A stretch of DNA of 64,000 bases from Candidatus Eiseniibacteriota bacterium (GTDB lineage Bacteria > Eisenbacteria > RBG-16-71-46 > JAFGJU01). The notes beneath the pieces were generated by a model. The model ran no database searches and had not been told where the DNA came from. It was given only the letters and a program-made list of their open reading frames with translations. The position numbers and the translations under genes were made by a program. Of this stretch, positions 8,535 through 17,518 are shown one piece after another (the stretch's first letter is position 1; each line of letters opens with the position of its first letter). The DNA is taken from assembly GCA_016928935.1 (NCBI GenBank), contig JAFGJU010000007.1, forward strand, positions 1-64,000. Reading direction: 5' to 3'.

Positions 8535-9968
8535 ATGCGCACTAATAGAATGACGGCCATACTCGCGGTTGCGCTGGGCGTCGGCCTGGTCTGGCTGGCG
8601 TCCGCGTCGCCCACCCTGGCGGCCAAGCGCCCCCACCCCACCAAGCTCTCGTACCCATCCCTCGGCCTGACCACGCCGCAGGCCACCGACATCGCGCTGT
8701 CCAACGGGCTGGCGGGCTTCCTGATCGAGGACCACGAGATTCCGGTGGTCGACGTCGTGGTGCTGGTGAAAACGTATTTCCCCGAGAGGGAGAGGTACGG
8801 TCTCAACGCCATGGCGCAGTGGGTCATTCGGAACGGCGGCACGGCCACGTGGCCCGGGGACAAGCTGAACGACGAACTGGAGTTCCTGGCCGCAAACGTC
8901 GAGGTCTACGGCGGCGACCTGAGCACTATTTTCGCGTTCAACTGCATGAAGAAAGACCTTCCGCGGGTTCTGGACATCTTCGCGGACCTCATAATGAACC
9001 CTGCGTTCCCCGAGGACAAGGTAGAGATGAGGCGAAACACAATGCTGGAGGAGATACGGCGCAGGAACGACGACCCAGGCACGGTCTCGAGGCGCGAGTT
9101 CTCCCAGCTCATATACGGGGACCATCCCTACGGGTGGGAGACTACGCCCGAGAGCGTCAAGGGCCTCACTCGGGACGACCTGGTCGGTTTCTACAACGCC
9201 TACTTCCACCCCAACAACGCCGTCATAGGAATAAGCGGGGACGTGACCAGGGACGAGATCGTCGCCGCACTCGAAAAGGCGCTCGCGGCCTGGCGGCCGG
9301 CAGACGTGACCGTCCCCACGGTCCCGGAGCTTGCGGCCCCGGCCGCTCCGACGTGCAACTACGCCTACATGGACATCAGCCAGGCCTACATCTCGATGGG
9401 GCACGAGGGCATCAACCTGAATGACCCCGATCGTTGCGCTGTCAACATCATGAACTTCATCCTCGGGGGCGGCAGCTTCACGTCTTGGATAACTGAGGAA
9501 GTGAGGAGCGACGAGGGCCTCGCCTACAGCGCCAACTCGAGGTACACGGCGGACCCGTGGGCCAAGGGTCTGTTCACCGCCTCCGCCCAAACCAAGGCGG
9601 ACGCCTGCGGCCGCGCCATCACCATCCTTCAGGAGCAGCTCAAGCGCATGTGCGGTCCCGGTCCGACCGAGAAGGAAGTCGAGAGGGCCGTCGACACGTA
9701 CGTGAACAGCCAGGTGTTCGACTACGAGTCCAAGGCTCAGGTGGTTCGCCGCCTGGTGGAACTGCGCTACCAGGGCCGTCCGCTCGACTCACCGGAGCGC
9801 GACATCGAGACCTACCGCAAGCTCACGGTGGCGGACATAAAGAGCGCGGCCCGGAAGTATCTTCGTCCTGACAACCTGACTCTCTTGGTCGTGGGCAACA
9901 AGGAGTTGTTCGACCGTCCTCTGAGCGAGTTCGGGCCTGTGAACGAAATACGACTGGACAAGGAGTAG
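8535..9968 (+). CDS. M16 family protein without the zinc motif (non-catalytic partner)
   Basis: A 477-residue protein with a clear signal peptide (residues 1-30, ending AKRPHP) and two M16 domains. Where the active subunit has HxxEH, this one reads NAMAQWVIRNGGT, so no zinc can be bound. The second-domain signatures (GGGSFTSWI, EEVRSDEGLAYS) are well kept. AGGAGA precedes the ATG. Periplasmic M16 peptidases commonly come as an active/inactive pair, and the inactive chain completes the cage-like chamber; this gene order fits that. Confidence 0.9.
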   Translation: MRTNRMTAILAVALGVGLVWLASASPTLAAKRPHPTKLSYPSLGLTTPQATDIALSNGLAGFLIEDHEIPVVDVVVLVKTYFPERERYGLNAMAQWVIRNGGTATWPGDKLNDELEFLAANVEVYGGDLSTIFAFNCMKKDLPRVLDIFADLIMNPAFPEDKVEMRRNTMLEEIRRRNDDPGTVSRREFSQLIYGDHPYGWETTPESVKGLTRDDLVGFYNAYFHPNNAVIGISGDVTRDEIVAALEKALAAWRPADVTVPTVPELAAPAAPTCNYAYMDISQAYISMGHEGINLNDPDRCAVNIMNFILGGGSFTSWITEEVRSDEGLAYSANSRYTADPWAKGLFTASAQTKADACGRAITILQEQLKRMCGPGPTEKEVERAVDTYVNSQVFDYESKAQVVRRLVELRYQGRPLDSPERDIETYRKLTVADIKSAARKYLRPDNLTLLVVGNKELFDRPLSEFGPVNEIRLDKE

Positions 9969-10050
9969 CCGGCGGCGGGACCGACGTAACAAGCTGCAGG
10001 GAGAGGCGTACTGGGGGCACCGCATGCACGCCCAATGTGTGGCGCTGCGG

Positions 10051-10079
10051 TTGACGCCCGGGCGGGACCGTGCTATCAT
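10051..10079 (+). promoter_or_regulatory. Promoter inside the exbB upstream region (distal)
   Basis: -35 TTGACG (10051-10056), 17-nt spacer, -10 TATCAT (10074-10079). It lies more than 600 nt before exbB, so its transcript would carry a very long leader or be a separate RNA. Confidence 0.5.
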
Positions 10080-10263
10080 GGGTACGGTGATGGTGTGGTG
10101 ATTTGAGGTCCCGAGGGTGCCCTGCCCCCGACGCCACTACGACGCCTTCGACCGACTCCTGCCGAGGTTCAGGTTCAGATCGATTGCACAACGCCCGACG
10201 TTGCAGCCCGTTGGCTGCCCCGGGCGGCCGTCCGTGGACCAGAGCGAGCAGCACAAATGGAGG

Positions 10264-10293
10264 TTGACACTCGCCTTCTGGTGCGGCTATACT
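10264..10293 (+). promoter_or_regulatory. Promoter upstream of the exbB-exbD-exbD-tonB operon (proximal)
   Basis: -35 TTGACA (10264-10269), 18-nt spacer, -10 TATACT (10288-10293): the best promoter match in the region. The leader to exbB would be about 400 nt. Confidence 0.6.
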
Positions 10294-10704
10294 GCCTGGA
10301 CGGCTGAAATAGTCAGTGTCGCGACGACCTTTTGAGCCAAGGCGGACTTGACACTCCGGCGACTGTCGCCGATTCATAGTGATCATAATCGATTAGGACT
10401 CGCGGCCCGTGGCGGCCGACCGATGCGGTAAGCCCGCGGCCGGTCCGGCCGCATTTCCGGGGTTGGAACTGCACCGGAGCGGACGGGTTAATGAGGACGA
10501 AAGGAGGGATCGGACCCAGGTCATCCGGACGGGCGCATCCAAGAAGGAGCGCCAAGCTGGTCCCGTGCAGGGCCCGGCTCGACCACAGACCTGGGAGGGA
10601 TAACAAGAAGCTCTGAAGGCTCCGGCGGCTTCTGCGTCGGAAAGCGCATAGTGTAAGGTGTTCGCAATGGGTCGTCAGACCACTTGAACAGAGGATTAGG
10701 TGCA

Positions 10705-11433
10705 ATGAAACAATCCATCTTCATGTTCGTCGTGCTGGTAGTGGCTTTCGTAGTGGCGCTGGGCATCTTCCTGTACTTGCTCCCGGACTACCTCCGGGCC
10801 GGCGGTCCGCTCGTCGTCATCCTCATCATGCTCTCCATCATGGTCATCACGTTCATCTTCGAACGCAGTTTTGCCCTGCGGGCCTCACAGGGGAAGGGTT
10901 CGGTTCTGGCCTTCCTCAAATCGGTCAAGCAGGACGTGATAAAGAACAACATTGACGGCGCCATAGCCGCTTGCGACAAGCAGGGCGGCACCGCCGCGTC
11001 GGTGCTTCAGGCGGGACTGGAGAGGTACAAGGAACTGAAGGACCAGAAGGCCAAGCTCGGGCACAAGGAGACCATGGAGGAGGTCCAGACCTCCATCAAC
11101 GACGCCATGATGCTCGAGACTCCGCTCCTCGAGAAGAATCTGGTAGTGCTTTCGACGATCGCGACCGTTTCGGTTCTCACCGGCCTTCTGGGCACGGTTA
11201 TCGGGATGATCAGGGCGTTCAACGCCCTCGCGCATGCGGGCGCCCCCGACGCCATTCAGCTCTCGCAGGGTATTTCCGAGGCTCTCGTCAACACCGCCGG
11301 CGGCCTCTTGGCTGCCATCCTGGCCATCGTCTCGTACAACTACTTCTTCACGAAGATCGACAGCTTCACGTACATGATTGACGAGGCCAGTTTTTCGATG
11401 ATCAAGACCCTGTCGCTTCAGAAGGAAGAGTAG
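10705..11433 (+). CDS. exbB: MotA/TolQ/ExbB proton channel protein
   Basis: Inner-membrane proton channel that powers TonB. Two hydrophobic segments lie near the N-terminus (about 5-25 and 30-53), then a cytoplasmic loop (about 60-145), then the conserved pair of helices containing TVSVLTGLLGTVIGMI and the GISEALVNTAGGLLAAI signature. ATG at 10705 is preferred over an in-frame TTG at 10684; an AGGA/AGGTG stretch precedes it. 242 residues. First gene of the TonB energising operon. Confidence 0.92.
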   Translation: MKQSIFMFVVLVVAFVVALGIFLYLLPDYLRAGGPLVVILIMLSIMVITFIFERSFALRASQGKGSVLAFLKSVKQDVIKNNIDGAIAACDKQGGTAASVLQAGLERYKELKDQKAKLGHKETMEEVQTSINDAMMLETPLLEKNLVVLSTIATVSVLTGLLGTVIGMIRAFNALAHAGAPDAIQLSQGISEALVNTAGGLLAAILAIVSYNYFFTKIDSFTYMIDEASFSMIKTLSLQKEE

Positions 11434-11464
11434 TCGGTCGAAGCAGAAGAAAGAGGCATGAGCA

Positions 11465-11926
11465 ATGGCGAAAGGAAATAGAGCCAACATCTTTATCGAC
11501 ATGACGCCGATGGTGGACGTCTGTATGTTGCTCTTGACGTTCTTCATGCTCACCACGCAGTTCAGGCCGCCGGCAGAGGCGGAAGTAATCTTGCCGGCAT
11601 CTCACGCGGCCTTCAAGTTGCCAGAGTCCAACGTGATGACAGTGTGGGTCACCAGGGACGAGAACATCTTCCTGGGCGTAGATTCCCAGCAGCTCAGGGT
11701 GAAGATCTTCGGCGAGGAGAACAGGCTGCGCACGAGCGTTCTGGTACAGGACAAGCAGACCCTGGCGGACCTGATGGTCCGCGCCAGGATTGCCAATCCC
11801 AAGTTGAGGACGGTAGTCCGCGGCGACAAGGACACGCCCTACGGTGTGGTTGAGGACGTCATGAACGTGCTCCAGCAGGTCAAGATCACCAGGTTCAGTC
11901 TGGTGACCGAGCTGGAGACACAATAG
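11465..11926 (+). CDS. exbD: ExbD/TolR biopolymer transport protein (first copy)
   Basis: A 153-residue single-pass inner-membrane protein. The transmembrane helix near residues 11-31 carries the proton-accepting Asp in DMTPMVDVCMLLLTFFM. The rest is a periplasmic ExbD/TolR domain. It works with ExbB and TonB. It is 31 nt behind exbB and 15 nt ahead of a second, different exbD; paired exbD genes are common in Bacteroidota and other FCB-type ton clusters. Confidence 0.92.
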   Translation: MAKGNRANIFIDMTPMVDVCMLLLTFFMLTTQFRPPAEAEVILPASHAAFKLPESNVMTVWVTRDENIFLGVDSQQLRVKIFGEENRLRTSVLVQDKQTLADLMVRARIANPKLRTVVRGDKDTPYGVVEDVMNVLQQVKITRFSLVTELETQ

Positions 11927-11941
11927 ACTGGAGAGGGAAAC

Positions 11942-12445
11942 ATGGCTGGCGCTGATGTTGCACAACCGAAGAAAGAACGCAAGAGCGGCACCAAGAAAGC
12001 CAAGAAGCTGCGTCGTGTCGGTGTGCGAGTTGACTTGACCCCGATGGTGGACGTGATAATGCTGCTCATCACCTTCTTCATGCTCACCACGGTGTTCACC
12101 ACGCCTCAGACGATGGAGATAAACCTTCCGCCGGATGAGACGCCCGTGGAGGTCGGCGAGTCCTCTCTGCTCACATTGCGGGTGATGGCTGACGGGACGA
12201 TATACTGGAACATGGGCATTGAAAGGCCGCAAGCGATACGGTTCGCTGAGCTGCGTCCCCTGTTGATGGAACGCGTCGCTTCCAACCCGAAGCTGATTAC
12301 ACTCGTGAAGGTGCAGAGAGACGGCACGTACAATCAAATGGTCGACGTCATGGACGAGCTGGGCCTGGCAAAGATCACCAGGTTCAGCATGGCGGCTTTC
12401 AAGGACGTCGACCTCAGGTTCATACAGAAGGGCCTGGGTTCCTAA
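11942..12445 (+). CDS. exbD: ExbD/TolR biopolymer transport protein (second copy)
   Basis: A 167-residue paralogue of the preceding protein. A Lys-rich cytoplasmic N-terminus of about 30 residues precedes the helix LTPMVDVIMLLITFFML with the conserved Asp, and a periplasmic domain follows. The two copies share the MVDV helix and the VKITRFS/AKITRFS ending but differ elsewhere, so they probably form a heteromer rather than being recent duplicates. Confidence 0.92.
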   Translation: MAGADVAQPKKERKSGTKKAKKLRRVGVRVDLTPMVDVIMLLITFFMLTTVFTTPQTMEINLPPDETPVEVGESSLLTLRVMADGTIYWNMGIERPQAIRFAELRPLLMERVASNPKLITLVKVQRDGTYNQMVDVMDELGLAKITRFSMAAFKDVDLRFIQKGLGS

Positions 12446-12464
12446 CAATAGAGGTGAGCAGAAC

Positions 12465-13199
12465 ATGGTTGAAGTAGTCATACCACGTTACGTAGTCCAC
12501 CTCGAAGAGCACGTGCTCAAGAGGAAGGCCGCGAGATTCCTGACCGTAGCTCTGATCATAGCGGCGGCAATCCACCTGGGCGTCATGGGAGCCTACTGGG
12601 CCGGCGTCGCATTTTCCAAGGAGGAGCCGCCCACACGGGTCGTTAAGATCATGACGTACAGCGAGCTGGGCCCTCCGCCTTCGATCGACGCGACCAGCGC
12701 CGTGGCCCCTTCAGTCTCCGTGGCTCAGCAGGCCGCGAAGCCGACCGTCGGCATACCGGTCCCGGTGCCCGACGCAGAGGTGAGCCCGGAGCAGACGTTC
12801 GCCACCCAGCAGGAGCTGAGCAACATAGCGAGCCCCATCGGAGAAGGGACCGGGATCTCGGTGCGCGAGGAGGAGATTCAGATCACTGACGACGACGCAC
12901 CTCCGCCGGCCTTCGTGCCTTTTGAGAAGGAGCCGGTGTTGATAAAGAAGGTGGACCCGGCCTATCCGAAACTGGCAAGGGAGGCCGAACTCGAGGGGAC
13001 CGTACACGTCAACATATGGGTGGACAAGCAGGGCAAAGTGCGAGACGTGAAGGTGCTCAAGGCGACTTCGGAGATTTTCGTGCAGCCCGTTATCGACGCC
13101 GTCAAACAGTGGCAGTTCTCCCCTGCCATGATGAAGAACGGCCCGGTGGCGGTCTGGGTCGCCGTGCCGTTCCGGTTCTCTCTCGAGGACGTGAGATAG
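12465..13199 (+). CDS. tonB: Energy transducer TonB
   Basis: A 244-residue protein. A cytoplasmic stub of about 23 residues is followed by one transmembrane helix (about 24-48), then an extended linker rich in Pro, Val and Glu, then the C-terminal TonB domain beginning near KKVDPAYPKLAREAELEGTV and ending in VAVPFRFSL. It contacts the TonB box of outer-membrane receptors, none of which lies in this window. It is 19 nt behind the second exbD. Confidence 0.93.
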   Translation: MVEVVIPRYVVHLEEHVLKRKAARFLTVALIIAAAIHLGVMGAYWAGVAFSKEEPPTRVVKIMTYSELGPPPSIDATSAVAPSVSVAQQAAKPTVGIPVPVPDAEVSPEQTFATQQELSNIASPIGEGTGISVREEEIQITDDDAPPPAFVPFEKEPVLIKKVDPAYPKLAREAELEGTVHVNIWVDKQGKVRDVKVLKATSEIFVQPVIDAVKQWQFSPAMMKNGPVAVWVAVPFRFSLEDVR

Positions 13200-13205
13200 G
13201 TACGC

Positions 13206-13436
13206 ATGAGCGGCCATCTGAGCATCTCTAATGTCATGGCCTATTTGGTCGCTCTCGTGACGGGTGGCCTGGGCGTAGCCATAGCCGCTGATCTCTTGCA
13301 GTTGAACCTTCAGCCGACCGCACGCTACGTCTTCGGTGCGGTCTTGATTTTGATGGGTGTGTACCGTTTTCTGGTCACCTTCTTGAAGGCCAACGCCGCC
13401 AGGGAGCGAAAGAGGATCTTCGATGACGAGGAGTAG
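13206..13436 (+). CDS. Small two-helix membrane protein of unknown function
   Basis: 76 residues. Two hydrophobic segments (about 10-30 and 40-62) are separated by a short loop, with a charged tail RERKRIFDDEE. It begins 6 nt after the tonB stop and overlaps the start of the next gene by 14 nt, so it is translationally coupled on both sides. No family was recognised. Its position suggests a part in the TonB or substrate-binding function of the operon. Confidence 0.7.
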   Translation: MSGHLSISNVMAYLVALVTGGLGVAIAADLLQLNLQPTARYVFGAVLILMGVYRFLVTFLKANAARERKRIFDDEE

Positions 13437-14394
13437 ACCGGCTCGCCGGCCCCCATTCTCGCTGCGGAGACGTCTGACCGCAGCCGTGTTGTGCTGCCTC
13501 CTTGCCGCCGTCGCATCCTGCGACCAGTTTGCGGACAAGGAGACTGCCACGAGCGGCACCATCTACGTTTGCGCCTCAGAGTCGCATTTCGAGCTCATCC
13601 AAGAGGAGGCCGACCAGTTCGTCAGTCTGTACAAGAAAGCCAGTGTCACGGTCCTCGGGGCCTCCACGAGGGAGGCCATAGTACACCTGCTCAAAGACAG
13701 TGTGTCGGTCGCCGTGGTGGACCGGGTGCTCAACCCGGAAGAGGAGCGGGTTCTGGAGGAGGCCGATTTCAAGCTGGACAGAGTCGAGGTGGCTCTGGAC
13801 GCAGTCGCCATCGTGGTAAACCGCCTCAACGAAACGAAGGGCATCACCCGGGAGATGCTCAAGGACATCCTTGTCGGAAACCTGGCCGACTGGGGCCATG
13901 TCCCTGGCTCCGGGCTTACGGGACCGGTGGAATTGGTGATGACCGGGAGGAACTCGGGCACTTATGAGCTGGTAAAGGACCGTTTTTTCAACCTTTCGGA
14001 AGACATACAGGCGGCCGTGGTGCTCCCTTCCCAGAAAGAGGTCGTGGAGCACGTGGCCAAGCGCCCCCAGGCCGTGGGCATCGTCTCGCTGGCCGCCTTG
14101 AAGAGCCCGGCCCTCCAGCCCCTGACGGCGGATTCCACGAATGCGGTCGTCAGGGCGCTCCATTTTGCCGGCCGGGACTCGACTGGGAAGGCCACTTTCT
14201 TCAAGCTCCACCAGGCGCACATACATCTGGGGAAGTACCCTTTGACCTATCCGGTGTATGTATATTTTAGGAAGGACTCGGACCTGGCGCCGGGGTTCGT
14301 GGGTTTTCTTACCGGTGCCGCCGGACAGAAGATAATCTTGAACTGGGGCCTCGTCCCTGCCACTATGCCGGTCAGGATTGTCACGTTAACCTAG
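13423..14394 (+). CDS. PstS-like phosphate/oxyanion-binding lipoprotein
   Basis: 323 residues. A basic N-terminus and hydrophobic core lead to a lipobox ending VASC at about residue 33, so it should be membrane anchored. The mature part matches the PBP-like (PstS) fold: strands like GTIYVCASES, a ligand-loop like GRNSGTYELV, and a C-terminal YPVYVYFRKD strand. The motif resembles the phosphate loop of PstS but is not identical, so the ligand is uncertain. No pstCAB genes are nearby, which argues for a sensory or TonB-linked role rather than an ABC importer. Confidence 0.75.
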   Translation: MTRSRPARRPPFSLRRRLTAAVLCCLLAAVASCDQFADKETATSGTIYVCASESHFELIQEEADQFVSLYKKASVTVLGASTREAIVHLLKDSVSVAVVDRVLNPEEERVLEEADFKLDRVEVALDAVAIVVNRLNETKGITREMLKDILVGNLADWGHVPGSGLTGPVELVMTGRNSGTYELVKDRFFNLSEDIQAAVVLPSQKEVVEHVAKRPQAVGIVSLAALKSPALQPLTADSTNAVVRALHFAGRDSTGKATFFKLHQAHIHLGKYPLTYPVYVYFRKDSDLAPGFVGFLTGAAGQKIILNWGLVPATMPVRIVTLT

Positions 14395-14472
14395 CTGGGT
14401 CCGCTCGATGCGGCGGCGCGTGGCCCCGCGGAAGACCGGACGTTTGCGCAAGGATCAGGAGAAGCTGCCGCC

Positions 14473-16140
14473 ATGAAGAAGACGCTCTGTTTGTTCGCGA
14501 TTCTGGCTTTCATCGTGTTCGCCGCCGCTTCATCGGCAGCGGACCCTCTGACTGACGGCAGGCAATACCTGGAGGCCGGTAAGCCCAACGAGGCCATTTC
14601 AGTCCTGCTGCCCGCGTTCATGGCAGACCCGTTCAACGCGAAGGTTGTTTTGACTCTGGGAAGGGCCTACTTTGCCGCCGGAAAGCCTGACTCGGCCGAG
14701 ATCATGGCCAAGTTTTACACCGGCATGGAGAAGAAGGACCCGGAGGGTTACATTCTGGCCGCCAGGGCCGCCCTCGAACGGAAAAGGTGCGACAACGCAT
14801 ACAGCATCCTCAAGAAGGGCCTTAAGGCCAACAAGAACAACGTCGTGCTACTCGTGGAGCTGGGTTACACGCACATGGCCTGTGATTCGGTAGACCAGGC
14901 CATAGTCAGTTTCACGCAGGCAAGTCAGATTTCACCCGGCTACGCTCCCGCGTACAAGGGCCTGGGCGACGCCTACATAAAACTCAATGCAGTGAGCGTG
15001 GCCATAATGCAGTTCGAGGAAGCCCTCAGGGCCGATTCCACTCTTGTCCCGCTCAGGTACGCGCTGGCAAAGCTCTACTTCAACGAGAGGCGGTTCAACG
15101 AGGCCGCCGACGCCTACAAGTACATCATCATCCAGAACCCCGAGGACGACGACGCGGCACGGGAGCTCGGCCTGATCTACTATTTGGCCGACCAGTTTGA
15201 CAACGCCGCCAGTGTCCTGGCTCGCTACACCGAGCGCCATCCCGAGGACCTCGAGGCCTGGAAGATGTACACTGAGTCTCTGGCCGAGAGCAAGAAATAC
15301 GCCGAGGCGGTTGCGGCAGCTGACCACGTGCTGAAGACCGACCCCGTGTCGCCCGTGGCGCTCCGGGCCTCCGCCAAGAGCCAGTACATGCTCAAGGACT
15401 ACGCCAAGTCCATTTCTCAGTACCTGGAACTGGAGCAGGTGGACACTCTGTCGGCCGACGACCAGAGGTATCTGGGCAAGGCCTACTTCGAATCCGGCCC
15501 CAAGAACGATTCGCTTGCCATACTCTATATGTCACGGTCCGCCGTTCTGGACTCCGCCCAGGCGGACATATACCCTGAGCTGGGCGCGGCCCACATGAGA
15601 GCCAAAAATTTTGCCAAGGCGGCCGAGCAGTATAAGAAGAAGTTCACCATGGACCGCACCGCGGCCAGCGCCTACGTCAACTACGCCCTGTGCATGGAAG
15701 TACTCAAGAATTGGGAGGAGGCCAGGGGAGCACTGGCCATCGTGATGCGCGACAACCCCGACTACGCTCCAGGCCATTATCACCTGGGGTATGTCTACTC
15801 CCAAATGGACTCCATGCAGAACGCCAAGAAGTCCTACGAGACTTTCATCGCCCTGGCCGACACCCTTCAGTCGAAGTACTCGAACGAGCTCTACTACGCC
15901 TACAAGTTCATTTCCGTGGCCTATCTGGGAGAGAAAAAGTACCAGCAGGCCGAGGCCGCCCTGAACAAGGCGGTGACCCTCAGGCCGAACGACCCTGAGA
16001 TGCATCTGTGGCTCGCGCAGACACTCCATGCGCTCAACAAGCGCGAGGAAGCCAGGAAGCAGTACCAGCTGGTGCTGAAATACGACCCGGGCAACAAGGA
16101 TGCCAAGAAAGGGTTGGACATTCTCGAGCTGTACGAGTGA
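14473..16140 (+). CDS. Exported TPR-repeat protein
   Basis: 555 residues with a signal peptide (about 1-23, ending ASSAAD) followed almost entirely by tetratricopeptide repeats, roughly a dozen, with clear consensus pieces such as PGYAPAYKGLGDAYIKL and PNDPEMHLWLAQTLHAL. These repeats form a superhelical scaffold for protein-protein contact, here probably in the periplasm. AGGAG precedes the ATG. It follows the PstS-like gene by 78 nt in the same direction and is likely part of the ton operon. Confidence 0.85.
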   Translation: MKKTLCLFAILAFIVFAAASSAADPLTDGRQYLEAGKPNEAISVLLPAFMADPFNAKVVLTLGRAYFAAGKPDSAEIMAKFYTGMEKKDPEGYILAARAALERKRCDNAYSILKKGLKANKNNVVLLVELGYTHMACDSVDQAIVSFTQASQISPGYAPAYKGLGDAYIKLNAVSVAIMQFEEALRADSTLVPLRYALAKLYFNERRFNEAADAYKYIIIQNPEDDDAARELGLIYYLADQFDNAASVLARYTERHPEDLEAWKMYTESLAESKKYAEAVAAADHVLKTDPVSPVALRASAKSQYMLKDYAKSISQYLELEQVDTLSADDQRYLGKAYFESGPKNDSLAILYMSRSAVLDSAQADIYPELGAAHMRAKNFAKAAEQYKKKFTMDRTAASAYVNYALCMEVLKNWEEARGALAIVMRDNPDYAPGHYHLGYVYSQMDSMQNAKKSYETFIALADTLQSKYSNELYYAYKFISVAYLGEKKYQQAEAALNKAVTLRPNDPEMHLWLAQTLHALNKREEARKQYQLVLKYDPGNKDAKKGLDILELYE

Positions 16141-16236
16141 CGGGCCCTGGCGCGACCGCACCGTCCGCCTTGCGTAAGGGCATCTTTCTGCACTGTTCCG
16201 GCGAGTCGCCGGGAGCTTTCCTGAAGGGGGCGAATC

Positions 16237-17253
16237 ATGAAACGTGGAGTCTCTTTTCTCCTGTCGGTCTTGGTCCTCGTGGCGTTGATCCTCCCGGGTT
16301 GCGGCCAGAAACGGGACTCGTTGCAGATCGCCGGATGGGAGCTGTATCAGGACACCTATTACGGGATCAGCTTCAAGTACCCCCAGGGCTGGCCGGTGAC
16401 GCAGGAGGGCGGCAGATTCTCCGTCTATTCGTCCCAGGACGTCATCAATCGCTTCTACGACTTCACGGCTGAAGGCCCGGACGGTGTCCGAATCCTTGTC
16501 TCCACCCAGAAAATGGACACGCTGGAGACCCTCGAGGAGTACGTCGCCCAGCTATCCACCAACCTGCAGGGCTTCGGATTCGACATCACGACGACCGAAC
16601 CTTCGACCTTGGTCGGCCTGCCCGGAGCCTTGGTCCACTACAAGGGCGCGGTGGATGCCAGGAACGTGATAGAGGCCGTTCAGCTGACCGCCATGCGCGA
16701 TTCGAGCCTGTTCGCCGTTAAGATGGAGGCCTTCAACGAGCTCTTCGCCCCCGGCCGGGCCGTGTTCGACACGGTAGTGGCCACACTCCACTTGCCGAAG
16801 CCCAGAAGCGAGATGACGCAGGAAGAGCTGGCGTCCCCCGCCACTGACTTCGTGAAGTTCGAGAACGACCGGCTCAGCGTCCAGCACCCGAGCAATTTCG
16901 AAGTGTCTATGCCCAAGCCCAAGGCGCCGTCCGAATTCGCCATGGACATCAAGGGTTACAGGCAGGACAGCTACGTTCACATAGACGTGATCCCTGCACA
17001 GGGCTTGGCGGCCGAGAAAGTCGTCGAGCAGAACGCCAAGTTCTTCAGGGAGACCTCACGCGGCACGGCGACAGTGAGCGGCACCAGCACCACCTACATC
17101 AACTACTCGGCGACGAAGGACGTCCAGAGCCGCGTCTATTTCTTGGTAAAGAACGACAAGTTCTACCGGGTCATCTTCAACTACTACGCTCCCATGAGGG
17201 ACGTGTACCTGTCGGCGTTTGAGAAGACGGTCGGCAGTCTCGCGGTGAAATAG
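16237..17253 (+). CDS. Lipoprotein with two PsbP-like repeats
   Basis: 338 residues. A signal peptide ends at a lipobox LPGC near residue 22. Two similar halves start at about residues 37 (YYGISFKYPQGWPV) and 208 (ENDRLSVQHPSNFEV); this pattern is seen in PsbP-like and related small lipoproteins. Function unknown. It closes the plus-strand block and is followed by a strong hairpin. Confidence 0.7.
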   Translation: MKRGVSFLLSVLVLVALILPGCGQKRDSLQIAGWELYQDTYYGISFKYPQGWPVTQEGGRFSVYSSQDVINRFYDFTAEGPDGVRILVSTQKMDTLETLEEYVAQLSTNLQGFGFDITTTEPSTLVGLPGALVHYKGAVDARNVIEAVQLTAMRDSSLFAVKMEAFNELFAPGRAVFDTVVATLHLPKPRSEMTQEELASPATDFVKFENDRLSVQHPSNFEVSMPKPKAPSEFAMDIKGYRQDSYVHIDVIPAQGLAAEKVVEQNAKFFRETSRGTATVSGTSTTYINYSATKDVQSRVYFLVKNDKFYRVIFNYYAPMRDVYLSAFEKTVGSLAVK

Positions 17254-17332
17254 GCCGCTTCCCGGCTGCCCCGGAGTGCTCCGGCAGCCGTCACGAGCGG
17301 CCGCCGGCTCTCAGCCGACGTCAACGCAACTC

Positions 17333-17362
17333 AGAAGGCCAGCTCCTCCCGGCTGGCCTTCT
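17333..17362 (+). terminator. Terminator hairpin after the ton/TPR/lipoprotein block
   Basis: A perfect 11-bp inverted repeat, AGAAGGCCAGC (17333-17343) and GCTGGCCTTCT (17352-17362), with an 8-nt loop, followed by CCCTTCTC. The tail is only moderately T-rich. Confidence 0.7.
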
Positions 17363-17427
17363 CCCTTCTCGTCCCCCAGCCCGCTGCCCCGTCCCGGCCT
17401 CGACCCGCGAGGCCGGCTCTTCCCCGC

Positions 17428-17456
17428 TTGACGGCGCCGTGTCAAGCTGGTATTTT
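17428..17456 (+). promoter_or_regulatory. Promoter of the membrane pyrophosphatase gene
   Basis: -35 TTGACG (17428-17433), 17-nt spacer, -10 TATTTT (17451-17456). About 60 nt before the start codon. Confidence 0.5.
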
Positions 17457-17518
17457 TAGGCGTTTGTTCGTTCAGCCAATGGGCGGACTGAAACCCTGTT
17501 GAGTCTCAAGGAGGTACA

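Larger units (their letters stand above)
9969..10704 (+). other. Long untranslated stretch before exbB
   Basis: About 735 nt without a convincing gene on either strand. It holds two good sigma70-like promoters (listed separately), a further TTGACA at 10348-10353 without a well-spaced -10, and a short GC hairpin at 10436-10452 (7-bp stem, 3-nt loop) followed by ATTTCC. A transcript from the 10264 promoter to that hairpin would be about 150 nt. It could be a small RNA, a structured leader of the ton operon, or merely spacer. No known riboswitch consensus was recognised. Confidence 0.4.

Noticed and set aside
10085..10160. Possible cobalamin riboswitch upstream of the ton operon (GGGTGCC and GACGCCACTA fragments)
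   Set aside because: The full B12 box and the GGGAA-type conserved elements are missing and the order is wrong.
10348..10389. Third promoter before exbB from TTGACA at 10348
   Set aside because: No -10-like hexamer at 16-19 nt; CATAAT at 10384 is 30 nt away.
10500..10580. Possible signal-recognition-particle RNA (CAGGTCATCCGGA...GAAGGAGCGCCAAG resembles parts of the 4.5S loop)
   Set aside because: The invariant loop residues and flanking stem do not line up; only short pieces match.
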